From Trachythela sp. YZ-2020 (taxonomy: Eukaryota > Cnidaria > Anthozoa > Malacalcyonacea > Clavulariidae): a DNA stretch of 64,000 nucleotides. The notes under the pieces are model-generated. The model was not told the origin of the DNA, did not search any database, and saw only the letters and a program-made list of their open reading frames with translations. Below are positions 22,528 to 33,761 of the stretch, piece after piece. A program made the translations under genes and the position numbers. The stretch lies in the NCBI GenBank assembly GCA_016169945.1, contig JADLSH010000369.1, positions 3,410,001 to 3,474,000 of the forward strand, given 5' to 3'. Position 1 is the first letter of the stretch; each line of letters begins with the position of its first letter.

Positions 22528-23075
22528 ATGCCTCCCAAGCGAGCTTTTCGACAGCCGAAAAGTGAAGGGAAGTACAAGCTCATCTGGAAAATTTCGTTCC
22601 TCGTTCGACGCGGTATAACACGAAATGGGCGTGTAAGATATTCCGAGAGTGGCAATATGCTAGACCAAATAAGGATGCGACGTTAGAAGCAACGGGATTT
22701 CGAATTGATGTGGAGCAAGTTCAAAGTTTGGAGACTTCTATGGAAACCATGACCTGTTGGTCGTTAAACTTTTAGTTAACTAAGTTCGTCGAAGAGGTAT
22801 GTAAAGCATATAAAAACGTTATCCGAGGAAATAGATGCGTTCTATTTCAAGCCAAGTTTGGATGATACAGTGTTTCGTTATCACAGAGCTCCTGTGGGCA
22901 CTCTGAATAACATTTTACCAGAGAAACTTTGTTGCGCGGCCTGTTTAAAAAGAAAACCTCGCACAGTCTAAGAGTCACTTGCGCGACACGATTATTTCAG
23001 AATTGTGTACAAGAAACATTAATTCGAGAGCGCACTGGTCGTCTTTCCGATGCTTTGATTCGGTGCGAAATCTTT
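22528..23075 (+). pseudogene. Crypton / KIAA1958-like tyrosine recombinase relic
   Basis: An ATG-PPKRAF start is followed, with frame changes, by KWACKIFREWQYARPNKDA, ATGFRIDVEQVQSLE and SLNF. Then comes a jump (internal deletion near 22,795) to LSEEIDAFYFKPSLDDTV, APVGTLNNILPEKLCC and HSLRVTCATRLFQN, then LIRERTG. HSLR is the H-x-x-R box of tyrosine recombinases. The usual T-G-H reads T-G-R, and the usual catalytic Tyr after SDAL reads Cys (RCE). The relic therefore lacks two key catalytic residues and the middle of the protein. It may be the original gene of the outer element or a captured one. Confidence 0.75.
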
Positions 23076-23267
23076 ATGTAAAAATCTTTATATAAAAATC
23101 TTTATATAAAAATCGTTATATAAGAATCTTGAGGTAATTTGCATAACAATCGTCTTTTGCATTATTGCATAATAAAGTGTTCTCTAGCTGGTATAAAGAC
23201 GCATGCACGTGACTAATTTCCAACTCAAGATTGGATAATTGCTTCATGAATAGTTAATGAGTTTTTG

Positions 23268-23366
23268 AAAATAATATAATTGGTATGATTTCAATAATTG
23301 TCATCGTTGCCCTGACGTTGTCAACGATGACGTCGACAATTATTAAAATCATAATTATATTATTAT
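23268..23366. repeat. Imperfect palindrome, possible short foldback element
   Basis: The arms AATAATATAATTGGTATGATT...AATTGTCATCGTTG and CAACGATGACGTCGACAATT...AAATCATAATTATATTATT are inverted around a 12-nt loop. TGACGTCGA resembles a CRE. Likely a MITE remnant. Confidence 0.7.
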
Positions 23367-23392
23367 AAAAATCATCTCTTATATGTTTATAT

Positions 23393-24167
23393 GACGACCT
23401 CCGTCTTCGCGTAGTCTTCCAGCTGCATTAGCTCGCTATGCTATCAAGAAAATCCTTCTTTAAAATGTCGCTAATCTGCCGATAAATATAATATATTCTT
23501 TGAACATAGTTTTTAACTTCAATATTTTGCTCCAGGTTGATTTTACAGTAAGCATTTACTGCTTTTTGAAATAATTCGTACTTAAAAACGGTATGCTTTA
23601 ACGCGCGTTAGCACATTAACGCAGTTGATCAAAAAGGCCACCCTTTTCGTTTGTTTCACACTATTAGTAACTCCTTATATAGATGGTACCCTTATGCGTA
23701 TTATGGCTGCGGGTGTCCATTTTTTAATATTCAGGACCATTTTTTATTCGATTAAGTAGCAATAGATTTAATCAAAAAGGGTACCCTTTTTCGTCTTGTA
23801 CAGAACAACATAGTTGACCGAAAAGGGTAGTCTTTTTCGTCTTTTTACAAAACGATGCAGTTGAGCGATAATGGTACACTTTTTTGTTATTTCTAAGCAA
23901 ATTTGATTTGTATAAAATGGTTAGATAATCAGCTTTCTCGGCTTTAGGTTAAAACTTAAATCGACATAAAAAGGTGATTAAAACGAATCATTGCACTTAT
24001 CTAACAAATATCAAATAAGGGTACCCTTTTTAAGAAAAAAGGTAAGGCTTTCTCAAGTTTTGCAAAAGTAATACATGACATCGAAAAGGATATGGAATTT
24101 TGTGTTATCGATAAAAAATAAGTGAGTCAAAAGAGAGATTTGCTCCAAATTTGACTTTCAAGTTTCA
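23393..24167 (-). repeat. Right TIR arm of outer element (uninterrupted)
   Basis: Inverted partner of 6333-6838 plus 18315-18545 and 18826-18880. Because it is uninterrupted it preserves the pre-insertion sequence of the site hit by the 11.5 kb transposon (near 23,650-23,668). Confidence 0.88.
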
Positions 24168-24574
24168 GAATTATTCTAGGGAAAACGTTTGGCAAAGAAA
24201 ATATCGGCCTGTATAGAGGAGACGACGGATTAGCAATCATAAAAAGCAAGTCATTACGTTCAGCAGATAAAATGAGAAAATAACAAAAATTTCGAAATAT
24301 TGTAAACATTTTAGATGTGACTTTCGACTTAAATAATGGAAAATGCATACCATGTAGAATGCCCAATGATGATCAGCTATACATTATGGAGAAGACATGC
24401 CCACCTCAGAAACAATGCACGACAAATGACATGGTGTACAAGGCAACTGTTACCACATGCAACACAAGCAACACTAAACACCATGTTAGCATGCAGCAAG
24501 CACTTTTAAAGAACGATATCGAAAAGTACTTAAACGACACCGAAGTTTCGAAATACATTTGGAAATTAAAATAA
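24168..24574 (+). pseudogene. Penelope-like element RT, 3' part and GIY-YIG linker region
   Basis: Directly after the outer element, plus frames give FGKENIGLYRGDDGLAII (RT catalytic block), then ILDVTFDLNNGKCIPCRMPN, LYI, and after an internal deletion CPPQKQCTTNDMVYKATVTT followed by LSKYIW-type spacing (VSKYIWKLK, stop). The CxxxxxC...VYKA motif normally links RT to the GIY-YIG endonuclease. The GIY-YIG core here is degraded (H-H-V-S-M for the usual H-Y-x-G-x), and the rest is missing. It continues the fragment ending at 6332. Confidence 0.8.
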
Positions 24575-25145
24575 ATTAAACATCACTATGACTTAGTCAA
24601 TCTTAAAACATGCAATTTCTTATACGGGGGGAACGAAATGATGTAATTTATGTTTGGAAGAAAAATTTTGTGTCATGAAAGAAGACAAAAATTTTTAAGA
24701 GATATTAAGTAAAATAAGTGAAGTTTGAGTTGAAGAGGTTATGGGTCTTACCTAATCCCTCTCATGTTGGAACCATCCAGAACTAGGACTTCTTAATATA
24801 ATTTTTCGTTCACTTTGTAGTCAAGTTAAATATAACACCGTTTCTGCTGTCTTCAAATATGACGTTGACAGCATCTGGGCCTGAGATATCACTCAGCGTC
24901 ACTGCTTTTTAGTATAACATGCAATTAGCATAAGAATACGAAATAAGAATCTATGAGAAGAACTAACACAAACTAGTATAATTATGCTATGTATACACGA
25001 AGGTATATCTATTTAGCACGAGAATAGGAGTTAAGTAAATACGTTTTGAGAAAATACTTTTTCACTTTTTGTGTTTCAAAACAAGAGAAATTGAAAAGTG
25101 CTTAGTGGCATGGCTTATAGTTGTTATATATTTTTACATTTCCAG
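24575..25145. other. Intron tail, no gene recognised
   Basis: AT-rich intronic sequence ending in the acceptor of the TM exon. Nothing recognised. Confidence 0.45.
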
Positions 25146-25441
25146 GATCAATACAAAAGAAGTTGCTGTCTTTCCCAAACTTGGTTTACATTGTAGCTGG
25201 CTTTATTTTATTAATTGGAATAATATTGTTATTTATATTCCTACGACGACGTAGAAGAGTTTACAGTCCACACCCTGATAGTGATGATTTACAGTTGGCG
25301 CTTAAAGACGATTTCTATTCACCTGAAATTACCGACGATAACGATCACCAAATATCGTCTGTAAACAACTTCTACATGTCGCAGGACGAAAGTCGTGGTT
25401 TGTTAAATCGAGATGAAATCAATGAGGTCACTGAATGCTAA
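25146..25441 (+). CDS. Terminal exon: transmembrane helix and cytoplasmic tail
   Basis: Starts after TTTCCAG in phase 1 and runs to a TAA at 25439-25441, giving 98 residues. After a short juxtamembrane stretch (SIQKKLLSFPN) comes a clear hydrophobic helix (LVYIVAGFILLIGIILLFIF), then RRRRR as a stop-transfer signal. An acidic, Ser/Tyr-containing tail of about 65 residues follows, with DDLQLAL, DDFYSPE, NNFYMSQDE and RGLLNRDEINE. The tail has no recognised catalytic domain; the tyrosines in acidic context could be phosphorylation or adaptor sites (inference). Together with the EGF exon it indicates a type I membrane protein. Possible poly(A) signals lie near 25,622. Confidence 0.82.
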
Positions 25442-26035
25442 AGACATTCACGTCAGAAACGAGCGATCATTATTATTATTGATAAATAATTTCATTCAGT
25501 AAAAATAGAATTAATCACACTTAAGGTTACGTCATATGATAGATCCTTGTTTCAGCAAAATCGTCCGCTGCGCGCTCAGTTTTTAAGGTATACGTATATT
25601 GTGAAATTTGGTACACATAATAATAAATAACTGTAGAAGGTTTTAACCACAGGGAGTCAACACATCTTAATTTGTAATCGCAATGAGAATCTTTTTAAAA
25701 TAATAGTACACTTTGCGCCACGAGAATTAAGTAGCAAAATTAAAATTTTGTGAGGTTTCTACATACTCTGTCGTCTTCTCCGCCACTTAATTTTCACCTC
25801 AGATGATTAACGAATCCGAATGACTTACTCTACCTACACTTGGCATGTTTTGGCAATGTGTTTAATGTTAATAGTCTTCACCTCATGCAAAATGCTATAT
25901 ATTGGTTGATTGTAGTACCAAATAACTTAGCGCGCACGCGTGCGGGAACAAAACGAATTTTGTTCCCTTTCTGCATTAAATTTTTGCCTTTGCGTTCGGA
26001 GTTTAAGAGATAGGGAAATTGACTGTATTCTATTT
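25442..26035. other. 3' flank of the EGF/TM gene
   Basis: Likely 3' UTR and spacer. AATAAA occurs around 25,622. No other gene seen. Confidence 0.45.
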
Positions 26036-26227
26036 AAGAAATAGAAAACATTTTCCGTGTTTCTATACACTTATAGAAACACGCGTGGGAGTTTGGGAGA
26101 ACGAGAAATAATCAGTGGGAAAACGAGCCCGTAGGGCGAGTTTTTCAACGTTGTTTCGAGTTCTCCCAAACTCCCACAAGTGTTTCTATAAGTGTATAGA
26201 AACACAGGAAAAAATGTTTTCTATTTC
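26036..26227. mobile_element. Foldback MITE, ~190 bp
   Basis: Inverted arms of about 70 bp. The left begins AGAAATAGAAAACATTTTCC and continues through TATACACTTATAGAAACAC and GGGAGTTTGGGAGAAC. The right is the complement, ending AAAATGTTTTCTATTTCT. The loop contains GAGCCCGTAGGGCGAG, itself a small palindrome. No coding capacity. Confidence 0.85.
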
Positions 26228-26474
26228 TTTTATAATATAACTCAAAAGACATTTTTGAACTCGATTAATTTACAAATTCTCATTACGTACGCATGCTGAC
26301 CTTTAATTTGCTCGTCAATTTCGCTGCAAGAAAACAACTCTGTTTGAAAATTAACAGTCAAAAACGTGTAAAAGCATTAAAATTGTTTTTAAATAGTATT
26401 CAAAGTTTTATAATTCGCATTAAATTTGTTTTTTTATGATTTTAAATTTTGGCGGGAAAATTTCCGTGTTTCTA

Positions 26475-26675
26475 TACAGTTTTAGTAGAATCATACCAGT
26501 ATACTATTGCAAATGCTGTAATTTGATTGGCTACGCTACTCGCTATCTAATTGTCGATAGATTGCGAGTAGCGAAACAGCCATCTTCTCGGCGCGATTTT
26601 TAACGAATTTATTTCAATAAATTATGAAAAACGTTTTGAAATACTGTTTTCTTGCTGGTTTCTACTAAAACAATT
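26475..26675. mobile_element. Possible MITE with GTTTTAGTAGAA termini
   Basis: GTTTTAGTAGAA (26481-26492) and its complement TTCTACTAAAAC (26660-26671) bound about 190 bp. Inside is a second hairpin, GCTACTCGC...GCGAGTAGC (26534-26575). The core word CTACTCG/CGAGTAG also occurs near 39,210, suggesting a repeat family. Confidence 0.5.
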
Positions 26676-28440
26676 AGATTATTCGCTCTCGATTTCTATG
26701 AGATGATAGTTGATTCGGGCTTCGCCCTCGACCAATCAGCACACGCGTACCATAAATGTTATATTATAAAGCTTTGTATTAACTGTCTGTTTTGCTGCAA
26801 TGATGTAACAATAAAGGGCCTCGCACATGTGTTCACGCCTATACCTATAGAAAATTACAATTACTGGGCTAAACTCCTCCTCTCCCCCCCCGAAATAGAG
26901 ATTTAAGCGGGAGAACTGTAAGTGATTTTCTTATTAGTTCATATACATAATTATAATACAACATATGCTGCAAAACATTCACATAATTATTTTCCCAAAG
27001 CAAGAATAGTCGCAGCCTAACGGTATGGAAATCTGTTGACGAAAATTTGAATTTCTTTCATATAAATAATTTAAACATAAATTGAAAGAAAATTTGATTA
27101 TGAATTATTGAGAAATATTTTCTTATTAGTCAAAGTGTTTTTCTAACTGTTTTGCATATTGCTTATTTTATGGTGGTCTCTGTGTGTAAGTGACGTAAGT
27201 GCAATGAATCGTGCAATGTGAGATGCTGTTTGTTGTTCTCTATATGTTATGCAAATTTAATAATTGACTGGCGGCCTCTAGGCATTTATAATCATTTAGA
27301 TTAATTCTATGGGCCAGTATTTCCATTATATCTACTTAATTTACTTTGTATTTAACTGTAACTATTATATATTGGGTAAAAATAGATATTAATATTGTTC
27401 AGTATTGTTGATATGCAAGGTGTCAGATTATTCGCTGCCTGAAATGCAAAATGAAGAAAATGACCTGGTTTCTGCATATCAAATCTTCCCCAGAACGGAG
27501 GAAATTCCATTCCAGGTACTCTAGATTTCAAAAAGCTCGTTCTAGCATCATTTTTTGATGCGGTCAAACTATGCAGTTTAGGTGAAGTTGCGGTTCGGTA
27601 AATTATTGAGTATTTACGTAAAATCCAATCATACAATAGGATAGCAATTTGAATATGCAGTACAGATTTTTTCGCTGTTTTAGCAGTTTTTAGCAATATT
27701 GTACACCAGTTTATAGAACCATATATATATTCAAGCTACAATTCTGCTTGTGTGTACATCTTGTCTGACTATAGAATTAAGTCGGACAGTTTTCTTTTAC
27801 AAGTCTTTTCGCTCTTGTCAAAATTGACAATTTTTCCTTGACAAGGAGCACTGTTGGAAAGCTATCACACCAGCTTTTGGACAAGGAAATTGTTCCTATG
27901 TGCGGCCGACAAGGAAAACTTGACAAGGAAATGCGCAGTACTACGCCACTGCACACTCATTGTCGATTTCGTCAAGAGGCCATTTCCACTGTGTACATGA
28001 AGAATTCATTTGTGTCGTTAATATATGGGTTCGTAAAAATGTCAAGGAAATTTGATCGAAAAACGTGTTTGCCGTACATACGAACAAATAATCTCGCCAA
28101 CAAAACTTGCTCGCTCACAAGGCCTGTTCACACGGATCCTAACTGTCAGATCGGATTCTTCTCCTGACGTATGTGATTTAACACAATTCAGCAACAACCA
28201 CACTTTTCGCCGGGTATGAGTAATTACCATGAGCCTTACTCTTGTCAGCAAATCCAGTAAATCACATTACGTCAAGAGGAGAATCGAATCCGACAAATCG
28301 GATTGTGTAAACAGGCCGGCCTTTAGAGTTCTATATTCAGAGACAATTTGCGCAAATTCCGATCATACGACTATATCATGTTGTACAGGTTTTCACACTT
28401 TTTTGCAGTATACAGCATCATAGTAGCCGACGATTTAAAT
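26676..28440. other. No gene recognised
   Basis: Short open frames only. At 27,800-28,300 there are several TTGACAAGGAAA and CAAATCGGAT words, but no domain or splice-supported exon. Confidence 0.4.
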
Positions 28441-28465
28441 GTATATTCAAGAAACAATTCCGTGT

Positions 28466-28668
28466 GTTTACATTTGTCCGTCTTTTACATCATCCGTCTA
28501 TCGTTTCCAGCATCTGTCCATCTTTTCCATCGTCTGTTCGTCTTCTCGGTCATCTGTTCGTCGTTTCCATCATCTATCCGTCTTTTCCATCATTTGCCCG
28601 TCTTCTTTCCAACATCTGCCCGTCTTCTCCGTCATCTGTCCGTCTTTTCCATCATTTATCCGTCAGAA
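28466..28668 (+). repeat. ~21-bp minisatellite (TCCGTCTTTTCCATCATCTG)
   Basis: About ten degenerate copies of a C/T-rich 20-21 nt unit. All three frames stay open because the unit lacks stops, which explains the Ser/Phe/His-rich apparent proteins here. Confidence 0.85.
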
Positions 28669-28859
28669 AAAATATTTAACTCAAGCAGATATAGTTGGAT
28701 CGACTCAAAATGTTTGTTGATTACTGGTAGTAACAATATATGTAACATAGAAAACAACCAGTGACTTCCAAGACGGCGAAATTCGTATAAAATATAAAGT
28801 AATAAACAACGCATGAACGTTGGTTCAGCAGCGTAATACGCACGTGGTTAGCATGAAGC

Positions 28860-28942
28860 GGAGGAACCGGAAGTGAACTTCTTAAGGCAAGTGGTCCATA
28901 TAATCCATAGAGTCTTAAGGCAAGTGGTCCATATAATCTACC
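28860..28942 (+). repeat. Short direct duplication
   Basis: TTAAGGCAAGTGGTCCATAT occurs twice about 36 nt apart, at the truncated 5' end of the LINE relic. It encodes the KASGPYN stretch of RT, so a small tandem duplication arose within the element. Confidence 0.75.
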
Positions 28943-30400
28943 AGCTTGGTTGCTGAAGACGTACGCTGACATAATTTCACCAGCTGTTACAGATGTTCTC
29001 AACTCCTCATTTCTCGAAGGTAAAGTTCCTAATATATGGAAAATAGCAGATATAGCACCAGTACCTAAAGCTCAAGATATCGAAGATTAATAAAGATCTA
29101 AGACCGATATCTCTGACATCGACTCTATCAAAAATTGCCGAAGATTTTATCATCCAAAATGAGCTAAAACCAAAGCTCTTAAATACCATCGTCCCTAAGC
29201 AATTTGGTTTTATTCCGGGGTCAAGTACAAAATTCACCCTGATATCAATGCTTCATAAATGGTTGGCTGCTACTGATGGAACAAGTTCTACCGTTAGGGT
29301 TATTCTACTAGACTACAAAAAAGCATTCGATTTGGTCGATCACAATCTTTTTGTTACGAAGCTCCATAACTATGGTATTAAACCAACAGTTCTAAATTGG
29401 ATAGTCGACTTCTTACGTAATCGATATCAACGGGTAAAAATTGACTCTAATTGTTATTCTGACTTTTTGCATGTGCCGGCTGGTGTACCTCAGGGAACAA
29501 AACTTGGAACATGGCTCTTCCTTGCTATGATTAACGATCTTCGATTCTCAGGCGACCCTTTGTAGGACATGTGGAAATATGCTGATGATACCACAATATC
29601 TGAGGTTATTCCTAGGTTCAGCAATAGTGCCTTACAATCAGTTGTTGACAAGACCGTGGACTGGTCTGATCAAAATAAATTACACTTACACCCAACTAAA
29701 TGCAAATAATTGAGGTTTGCCAAGCGTGAATGCACAGCTGAACCAATCATTATAAATGGGCAAAACCTAGAAATTGTAAAATCAGCAAAAATTATGGGTA
29801 TGACCTTAACAGACGATCTTAAATGGAATAAACACGTCGGAATAGTCGTTCTTAAAGCTTCGAAAAGGCTGTATCTCTTAAAGCAATTACAACGTGCTGG
29901 TGTAGAAAAGAAACATCTAATTGATTTTTACAACGCGTGTATCAGGTCGGTTGTAGGATACAGAGACGCGCAATGAGGATAATTGTTCCTGGGATGAAAT
30001 ATAAGGAAGCCTTACAACAAAGACTTTACGACAGACGAGAATAATTATTTATGTACAAAGCTTTTTGAACAAATTGAACAAGATCCACGTCATAAATTAA
30101 AAAATCTTCTGCCTAATTTAAATACATGTGTCGACAGCCTTCGAACTGTAAGAAAGTATAACCTTCCTTTAATCAAGACAGACCGTTTTAAAGATTTCTT
30201 TATACCTAGTCAAGCAACGAAAGTAACATTATAATTTTGAACGTATTAATATTTTAGGCTTTTCATAATAGTATAATTAACGAATTGTAATTTAGTATAC
30301 TATAGAGTATTTTATCTTTTATATATTTGTAAATCATTTGTAATTCAGCCATTCCTTGGCTGCGATATTTGATTATTAAACTATCTATCTATCTATTTAT
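28905..30400 (+). pseudogene. Non-LTR retrotransposon RT relic with microsatellite tail
   Basis: RT blocks in order are LPAWLLKTYADIISPAVTDV, IWKIADIAPVPK, DLRPISLTSTLSKIAEDFI, QFGFIPGSSTKF, LLDYKKAFDLVDHN, PAGVPQGTKLGTWLFL and the catalytic KYADDTTISEV, then the thumb (KLHLHPTKCK) and the C-terminal region to about 30,235. Stops and frame changes occur near 29,090, 29,565, 29,710 and 29,975. A CTAT/CTATCTAT tail at 30,380-30,400 marks the 3' end. Another jockey/CR1-clade LINE, distinct from the one at 8.6-11.2 kb. Confidence 0.83.
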
Positions 30401-30404
30401 CCTT

Positions 30405-31925
30405 GGGTTAAAGATGCAGCAGAATTACTCGATAATCAAAGCCAAGCAGAGAAGAAATTAGAAGCAACCGAGCGTCGACTATCCAACAATCCAGACCATG
30501 CAGAGGCGTATGACCAGCAGATGGAGGAGATGAGCGTTGTCACGAAAATTATCAAATGAACAGTTAAAGTCGTACAAAGGACCAATTCACTACATATCCC
30601 ACCACGCTACAGTTAAACCCGAGAAGAAGAGCACACCAATCCGAATTGTGTTCAATTCCTCAGCATCGTATAAAATCGGAAATGAAATCGGAAATGAAGC
30701 TCCTACAAGGTCCAGTTGAAGAGAAAGTTTTGGGAACCGTCTGGAACCACCACGACGACGTTTGTTGGTTCAAAGTAAATCCTCCCGAAGTAATAAAACT
30801 TACAAAGAGAGCGATACTAAGCCAAGTAGCTCGAATCTACGATCCCCTTGGAGCAGCTGCAGCTTTCCTGATTCGTGCCAAAATAGGGATGCAGAAACTG
30901 TGGTTGGAAGGACTACAGTGGGATGAAGAATTACCACCGCAACACCAAGCAATGTGGATTCGATTCTTCCAAGAAATGAACGAGCTGAACAGCGTCACGT
31001 TCGAGAGGTATGGTTATTGGAGCACCAGTACTTTGCATCTTTTCTGACGCGTCCATCCAAGCCTTTGGTACGTGTGCCCACGTACGATGGGAAACCGAAA
31101 CCAACACCTTTGTAACCAGATTTGTCGCTGCGAAGTCGAGAGTAGCCCCGTTAAAGTCCCTGACCATACCTCGCTTAGAGCTACAAGCAGCAGTCCTCGC
31201 CATGAGATTGTGTCGTTCCATTCTCGAGGAATGTCTCGAATGCAGTTCGAAATAATTATTTTTTCTTTTCCGATAGCTACATAGTCCTTTCATGGATCCG
31301 CAACCAAGGCAGAGAGTTTAAACCGTTCGTTTCCGCCCGAGTCGCGGAGATTCAGAGCAAGTCAGAACCAGATCAGTGGAGAAACGTTTATGGAGAGCTG
31401 AACGTAGCAGATGATGTATCGAGAGGAATACCCGCTCAGCAACTATTAGGCAGATGGAAGTACGGTCCAGATTTCCTGAAGTTACCTGAAGAAGAATGGG
31501 CAAAGGAGTTTTGTACCGCCATTCCCAAAGAAATTGATCAGTCTGAACGGAGAAAAGCTCAACCCGTCTTCCAAGTAATCAAACCCAAACCGTCAGAAAT
31601 CATTCCGTGTAAGAAGTTTCCAGATGGCGGAAACTTATCCGAGCTACTGCCTATGTGTTACGATTTATCAGCAAGCTGCGAAACAAGCGTCGAACGCAAG
31701 AGAACACCGAAACGACTCGAGCGAAAGACACGTCACAAGCTAAACCGATCTCAGCAAAAGAGGTAGAAGATGCTGAGTCGTACTGAATAAAACAAAGTCA
31801 GAAATCACTTCATGCTCGCCTGAAAAAGGGGGAACTCAAAGGACTAACGCCATTCGTAGATAAAAATGGTGTTATCAGATTCGGGCGACGCGTAAACGAA
31901 GCAGTAGTCTCTTACGATGCGAAAC
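30405..31925 (+). pseudogene. BEL/Pao retrotransposon pol relic
   Basis: The frame opens with a region ending EMSV, then QLKSYKGPIHYISHHAVxKP-type RT sequence (here GPIHYISHHATVKPEKK) and TPIRIVFNSSASYK. The catalytic palm is deleted here. Next come EKVLGTVWN, LSQVARIYDPLGAAAAFLIR and LWLEGLQWDEELPP, then the RNase H start CIFSDASIQAFGTCAHVRW and RLELQAAVLAMRL, and FSDSYIVLSWI further on. The IYDPLG and DASxxAFG motifs are diagnostic for BEL/Pao. Several frameshifts and the missing palm show it is dead. It ends within the region preceding integrase, where LINE sequence begins. Confidence 0.85.
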
Positions 31926-31931
31926 ACCCAA

Positions 31932-33115
31932 AAAGATTATTTGTGGTGTCCCACAGGCTCAACTTTAGGGCCTTTGCTATTTCTTCTTTACATTAACGAC
32001 CTCCCGGATAAACTCCAAAAAACTACCCCTTGTTTATATGCTGATGATATCCAAATATTTTCTTCCTCTAATGATTATAATGAGCTGATTGATAAATTAA
32101 ATTTTGACTTAAATGACAAATTAGCGAGTGGCTCGCCAGTAACAAACTGCAGCACCATCCTACTAAAACTAAGTACATGATCATTGGATCGGCATATAAT
32201 CTTACTAATAAAGTTCAAGACTAACTAGCTCTTTCGAATGTCTGGGTATATTACTATATATGGGAAAAACTCAAATGGGATAAACACATCGAAAAAATAT
32301 TTTAAAAAGTCGGATCTGGCATTGCAATGTTGCGAAGGGCCAAGCACTTCATCCCAGTAAGCTCACTCCAAATTATCTACAATGCCTTGATCCAGCCTTA
32401 TTTTGACTACTGTTCTCCACTATGGGACATTTGTGGCATATAATTGCTTGTTAAAACTTCAGAAATTTCAAAATCGTGCGGCAAGAATAATTGCCGGCGT
32501 AAGTTACGAAATTGATTCTGCTGACGTTCTTGAATCTCTTGGTTGGGAAACTTTAGAAAGTAGAAGACAGATTAGAAGATGAAGTCCATTCTTCTGTATA
32601 AAATTCTAAATGATTATATTGCTCCTAACTTGAAAGAGTCATTGATTGGGAATAGTTTAGCACAGGCGAACTATAACTTGAGAAATAGCAATACTGATAT
32701 AAGTTGCAGCTGTTTGTCTCGGACTGATATCAAATTCCTGTGTTCGATATTTATTAAAAATAACATATCATTCCCAATGATAACAGGTCTCGTAAGCCAT
32801 TCTAGAAGTCAGAACTTTAAAAATTTCCGTGCTTGAGTTTGTTCACGAACATTATTTAGAACTTGACAAATTGCAAAGTACATTTTTATTGTTACATATA
32901 AAAATATATATACAATAGTTTCTTAATGAATAAAGTCATTTTAGTCAATTGTGTTTATAATTACAGGCTACAGCGATAGACATTGAATAATACAGGTTAG
33001 CCTTGATATAGGTCAGTGCAAACATATATGCAAATGAAATATACAACAATCAAAACAGACGCGAGTCTACTGTAGTTCGTTAGACAATCAGGTAAATCGT
33101 TTTGCGAACCAAATT
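31932..33115 (+). pseudogene. 5'-truncated LINE inserted at the BEL relic (copy 1)
   Basis: Starts at RT block CGVPQGSTLGPLLFLLYIND, then the catalytic LYADDIQIF, the thumb with KLQHHPTKTKYMIIG (shifted frame), QNRAARIIAGVSYEIDSADV, a C-terminal stretch LLYKILNDYIAPNL and an end at about 32,835. The 3' UTR runs on to about 33,115 and is shared with the second copy (35,384-39,365). Several frameshifts. The junction to BEL sequence is abrupt, as expected for 5' truncation during insertion. Confidence 0.82.
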
Positions 33116-33757
33116 GTGAACCATACTGAATTATTGTTGGTTATGACTTCCATTTTAAACATAAGAATTTAACTTTGGAAAGATGAATGTGTGTTCATTC
33201 CTACGTTTTATATTTTATCCTGATTTCGTTTAATAATATTTATAGTTTTCCGCATTTGTTTACGCTTTGTATACTTGTTCGAAGCTAATATGAGAAGTAC
33301 TTTCAGACAATCTATTGTTGAGAGGTTGGCTTTCTCGAGCAATAATTTGATCCTTATGAATTATTTTTGATTCCCTAATCCAAACAGAGAAGTAGTTATC
33401 TTTAGTACAATTGAGAGGAGCTTTTTTACAGACAATCTATGAATCGTTTCCCGCAATTCTGTTGGTAGCAGAGGACTTTTCACAGCGACCACCTTGAACA
33501 ACAAACAGAAGTATTCTCTTCGATAGCGTCGGTTTATATTAGTCTTGATATATATCAGTTTCAGTTTTTGTCCATAAGATTGCTGCTTTGTCTTTGTGAT
33601 TGAATATATCCTTCTTCAGAGAGATGCATGTAGCTTGCAGGATTGTCTCTTGCTTGGATTCTCAACAATTGGCCAATGTGAGGAACATAATGCCACTTTA
33701 TATTTGTACAATTTTGGTTATTGCTAATTACACTAAGTACCCTATCAATAATGCTAC
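33116..33757. other. No gene recognised
   Basis: AT-rich spacer between the LINE 3' end and the palindromic MITE. Nothing recognised. Confidence 0.45.
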
Positions 33758-33761
33758 TTAA

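Larger units (their letters stand above)
6333..24167. mobile_element. Outer DNA element with long terminal inverted repeats, inserted in the Penelope-like RT
   Basis: Both ends begin TGAAACTTGAAAGTC when read inward. The inverted arms run 6333-6838 plus 18315-18545 and 18826-18880 on the left (interrupted by two insertions) and 23393-24167 on the right, so each TIR was originally about 780 bp. The core outside later insertions contains only a Crypton-like tyrosine recombinase relic (22.5-23.1 kb) and a palindrome. Penelope RT sequence flanks both sides, which places this insertion after the Penelope element. The target duplication is not resolved. The superfamily is unknown; the recombinase relic may be a passenger. 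Confidence 0.75.
5593..25145 (+). other. 19.55 kb intron of the EGF/TM gene filled by nested mobile elements
   Basis: The interval runs from the donor of the EGF exon to the acceptor before the TM exon (TTTCCAG). Both junctions are phase 1. It holds a Penelope-like element split by a long-TIR DNA element, which is in turn split by an 11.5 kb transposon and a THAP/YqaJ foldback. No other host-like exon was recognised. The single-intron reading is inferred; small intermediate exons could have been missed. Confidence 0.6.

Noticed and set aside
28348..28764. Overlapping Ser/Phe/His-rich frames, possibly membrane proteins
   Set aside because: All arise from the 21-bp C/T-rich minisatellite.
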